A DNA stretch of 5,875 nt from Gemmataceae bacterium (GTDB lineage Bacteria > Planctomycetota > Planctomycetia > Gemmatales > Gemmataceae): NCBI GenBank assembly GCA_017853285.1, contig JAFMJU010000257.1, positions 1 to 5,875 on the forward strand, given 5' to 3'. Made by a program: the position numbers and the translations under genes. Under the pieces are notes generated by a model that did not search any database, was not told where the DNA came from, and saw only the letters and a program-made list of their open reading frames with translations. Shown here one piece after another: positions 5,378 through 5,875 of this stretch; the stretch's first letter is position 1, and every line of letters begins with the position of its first letter.

Positions 5378-5875
5378 ATGCAACAGCAAGAGATATTCGG
5401 TGCGGTAAAGAGTTGGCAGGATTCTCCCTGGCTCCACCGCCCCACGCAAAAGGTCCGCCGAGCCAACCCCCTGTTGGTGCCTTGGCTGAATGGACCTGAG
5501 GGCCCCGTGCTGGCGCTCGACACCCAGCCAGAGCGCTGGCACGGGATCCTTCATCTCGCTGGAAAAAATCCCGACCCTGAAAACCAGGCGGTTGAGTTGT
5601 ATGCCGGTACTCTCGAAATGCTGGCCCAGGCCTTGAATGGGTGGAAGGGCCCCATCCAGGCGATTTTCATGGGAGCTCATTCGGACCCGTTTGCAGGGCC
5701 GGAGGAAGCCCAGGAACTGGCGATGGCCTGCATCGAGGCCATCGCTGCCAGAGGAATCAGGGTTTGGGTACGGACCAGGGCCCGGATCCTGTCCCGCCTG
5801 CGCCCGCGGTTGGCTGCATTGGCCTGTCTTGTGAGGATCACGGTTCCCCTGTGCACAACAAGCACTTCCAAAGCG
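5378..5875 (+). CDS. Radical-SAM/spore-photoproduct-lyase-like protein without the iron-sulfur cysteine motif (partial)
   Basis: This frame is open from ATG 5378 to the window end (166 codons) and has an ideal AGGAGG at 5365-5370 with a seven-base spacer. Codon use resembles the other genes. The region from IQAIFMGAHSDPF (93-105) through AQELAMACIEAIAARGIRVWVRTRA (111-135) to VRITVPLCTT (152-161) follows the pattern of SPL/PA0069-type radical SAM proteins, where a strand ending in G-T-x-T-D-P-Y, a helix, a strand ending in T-K-S and a strand V-x-V-S-x-T-T occur in that order. The cluster motif CX3CX2C expected upstream, near ANPLLVPWLNGPEG (29-42), is absent, and the first cysteine is residue 118. 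I infer a degenerate or repurposed barrel. The family call is from pattern memory and the C-terminus is missing, so function is unknown. Confidence 0.75.
   Translation, partial: MQQQEIFGAVKSWQDSPWLHRPTQKVRRANPLLVPWLNGPEGPVLALDTQPERWHGILHLAGKNPDPENQAVELYAGTLEMLAQALNGWKGPIQAIFMGAHSDPFAGPEEAQELAMACIEAIAARGIRVWVRTRARILSRLRPRLAALACLVRITVPLCTTSTSKA

Noticed and set aside
5107..5680. Two overlapping minus-strand frames across the divergent region and the right-edge gene
   Set aside because: They run antisense to the frame that has a perfect AGGAGG and SPL-like motifs, lack ribosome binding sites and give cysteine-scattered, motif-free proteins.
1..5875. CRISPR array, insertion sequence, transposase, integrase or toxin-antitoxin system
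   Set aside because: No regularly spaced repeats, terminal inverted repeats, target-site duplications or proteins of these families were seen on either strand.

Overview
This is a GC-rich bacterial window holding seven genes, two of them cut by the window ends. Four products can be named by family: an HU-like tail (weak), the vitamin B6 enzyme PdxJ, a secreted parvulin-type peptidyl-prolyl isomerase and an RluD-type pseudouridine synthase. The orphan proteins resemble, from memory only, families common in Planctomycetes (Gemmata relatives): a DPRYPLPWHIR-type membrane protein, a short WREL-containing protein and a spore-photoproduct-lyase-like protein lacking its iron-sulfur cysteines. The HU-like tail fits the same picture. 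The taxonomic call is an inference; no rRNA or other marker is present.

Layout. At the left edge is the last 20 codons of a lysine-rich protein (2-64), closed by a strong intrinsic terminator (91-124). Three plus-strand genes follow: a small two-segment membrane protein (stop at 755), pdxJ (792-1556, TTG start behind GGAGG) and an exported parvulin (1642-2673). The parvulin transcript appears to end at a hairpin plus T-run (2699-2735) that lies inside the 3' end of the converging rluD-like gene. On the minus strand, reading right to left, are a 119-residue orphan (5037-4678), a single-pass membrane protein with TPR-like helices (4495-3836) and the rluD-like gene (3799-2690). The last two are 36 bases apart and probably cotranscribed. 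About 340 bases between divergent starts (5038-5377) carry no credible gene but hold a direct repeat, an AT-rich patch and a candidate promoter. After it a plus-strand gene begins at 5378 behind a perfect AGGAGG and runs off the window.

Functionally the region is mostly housekeeping: cofactor synthesis (PLP), folding of exported proteins and rRNA modification. No mobile element, CRISPR array, complete tRNA or defence system was seen. The most unusual item is the right-edge gene, which looks like a radical-SAM/SPL-type barrel without the CX3CX2C cluster. The next most unusual is a tRNA T-arm look-alike upstream of the TPR-like gene.
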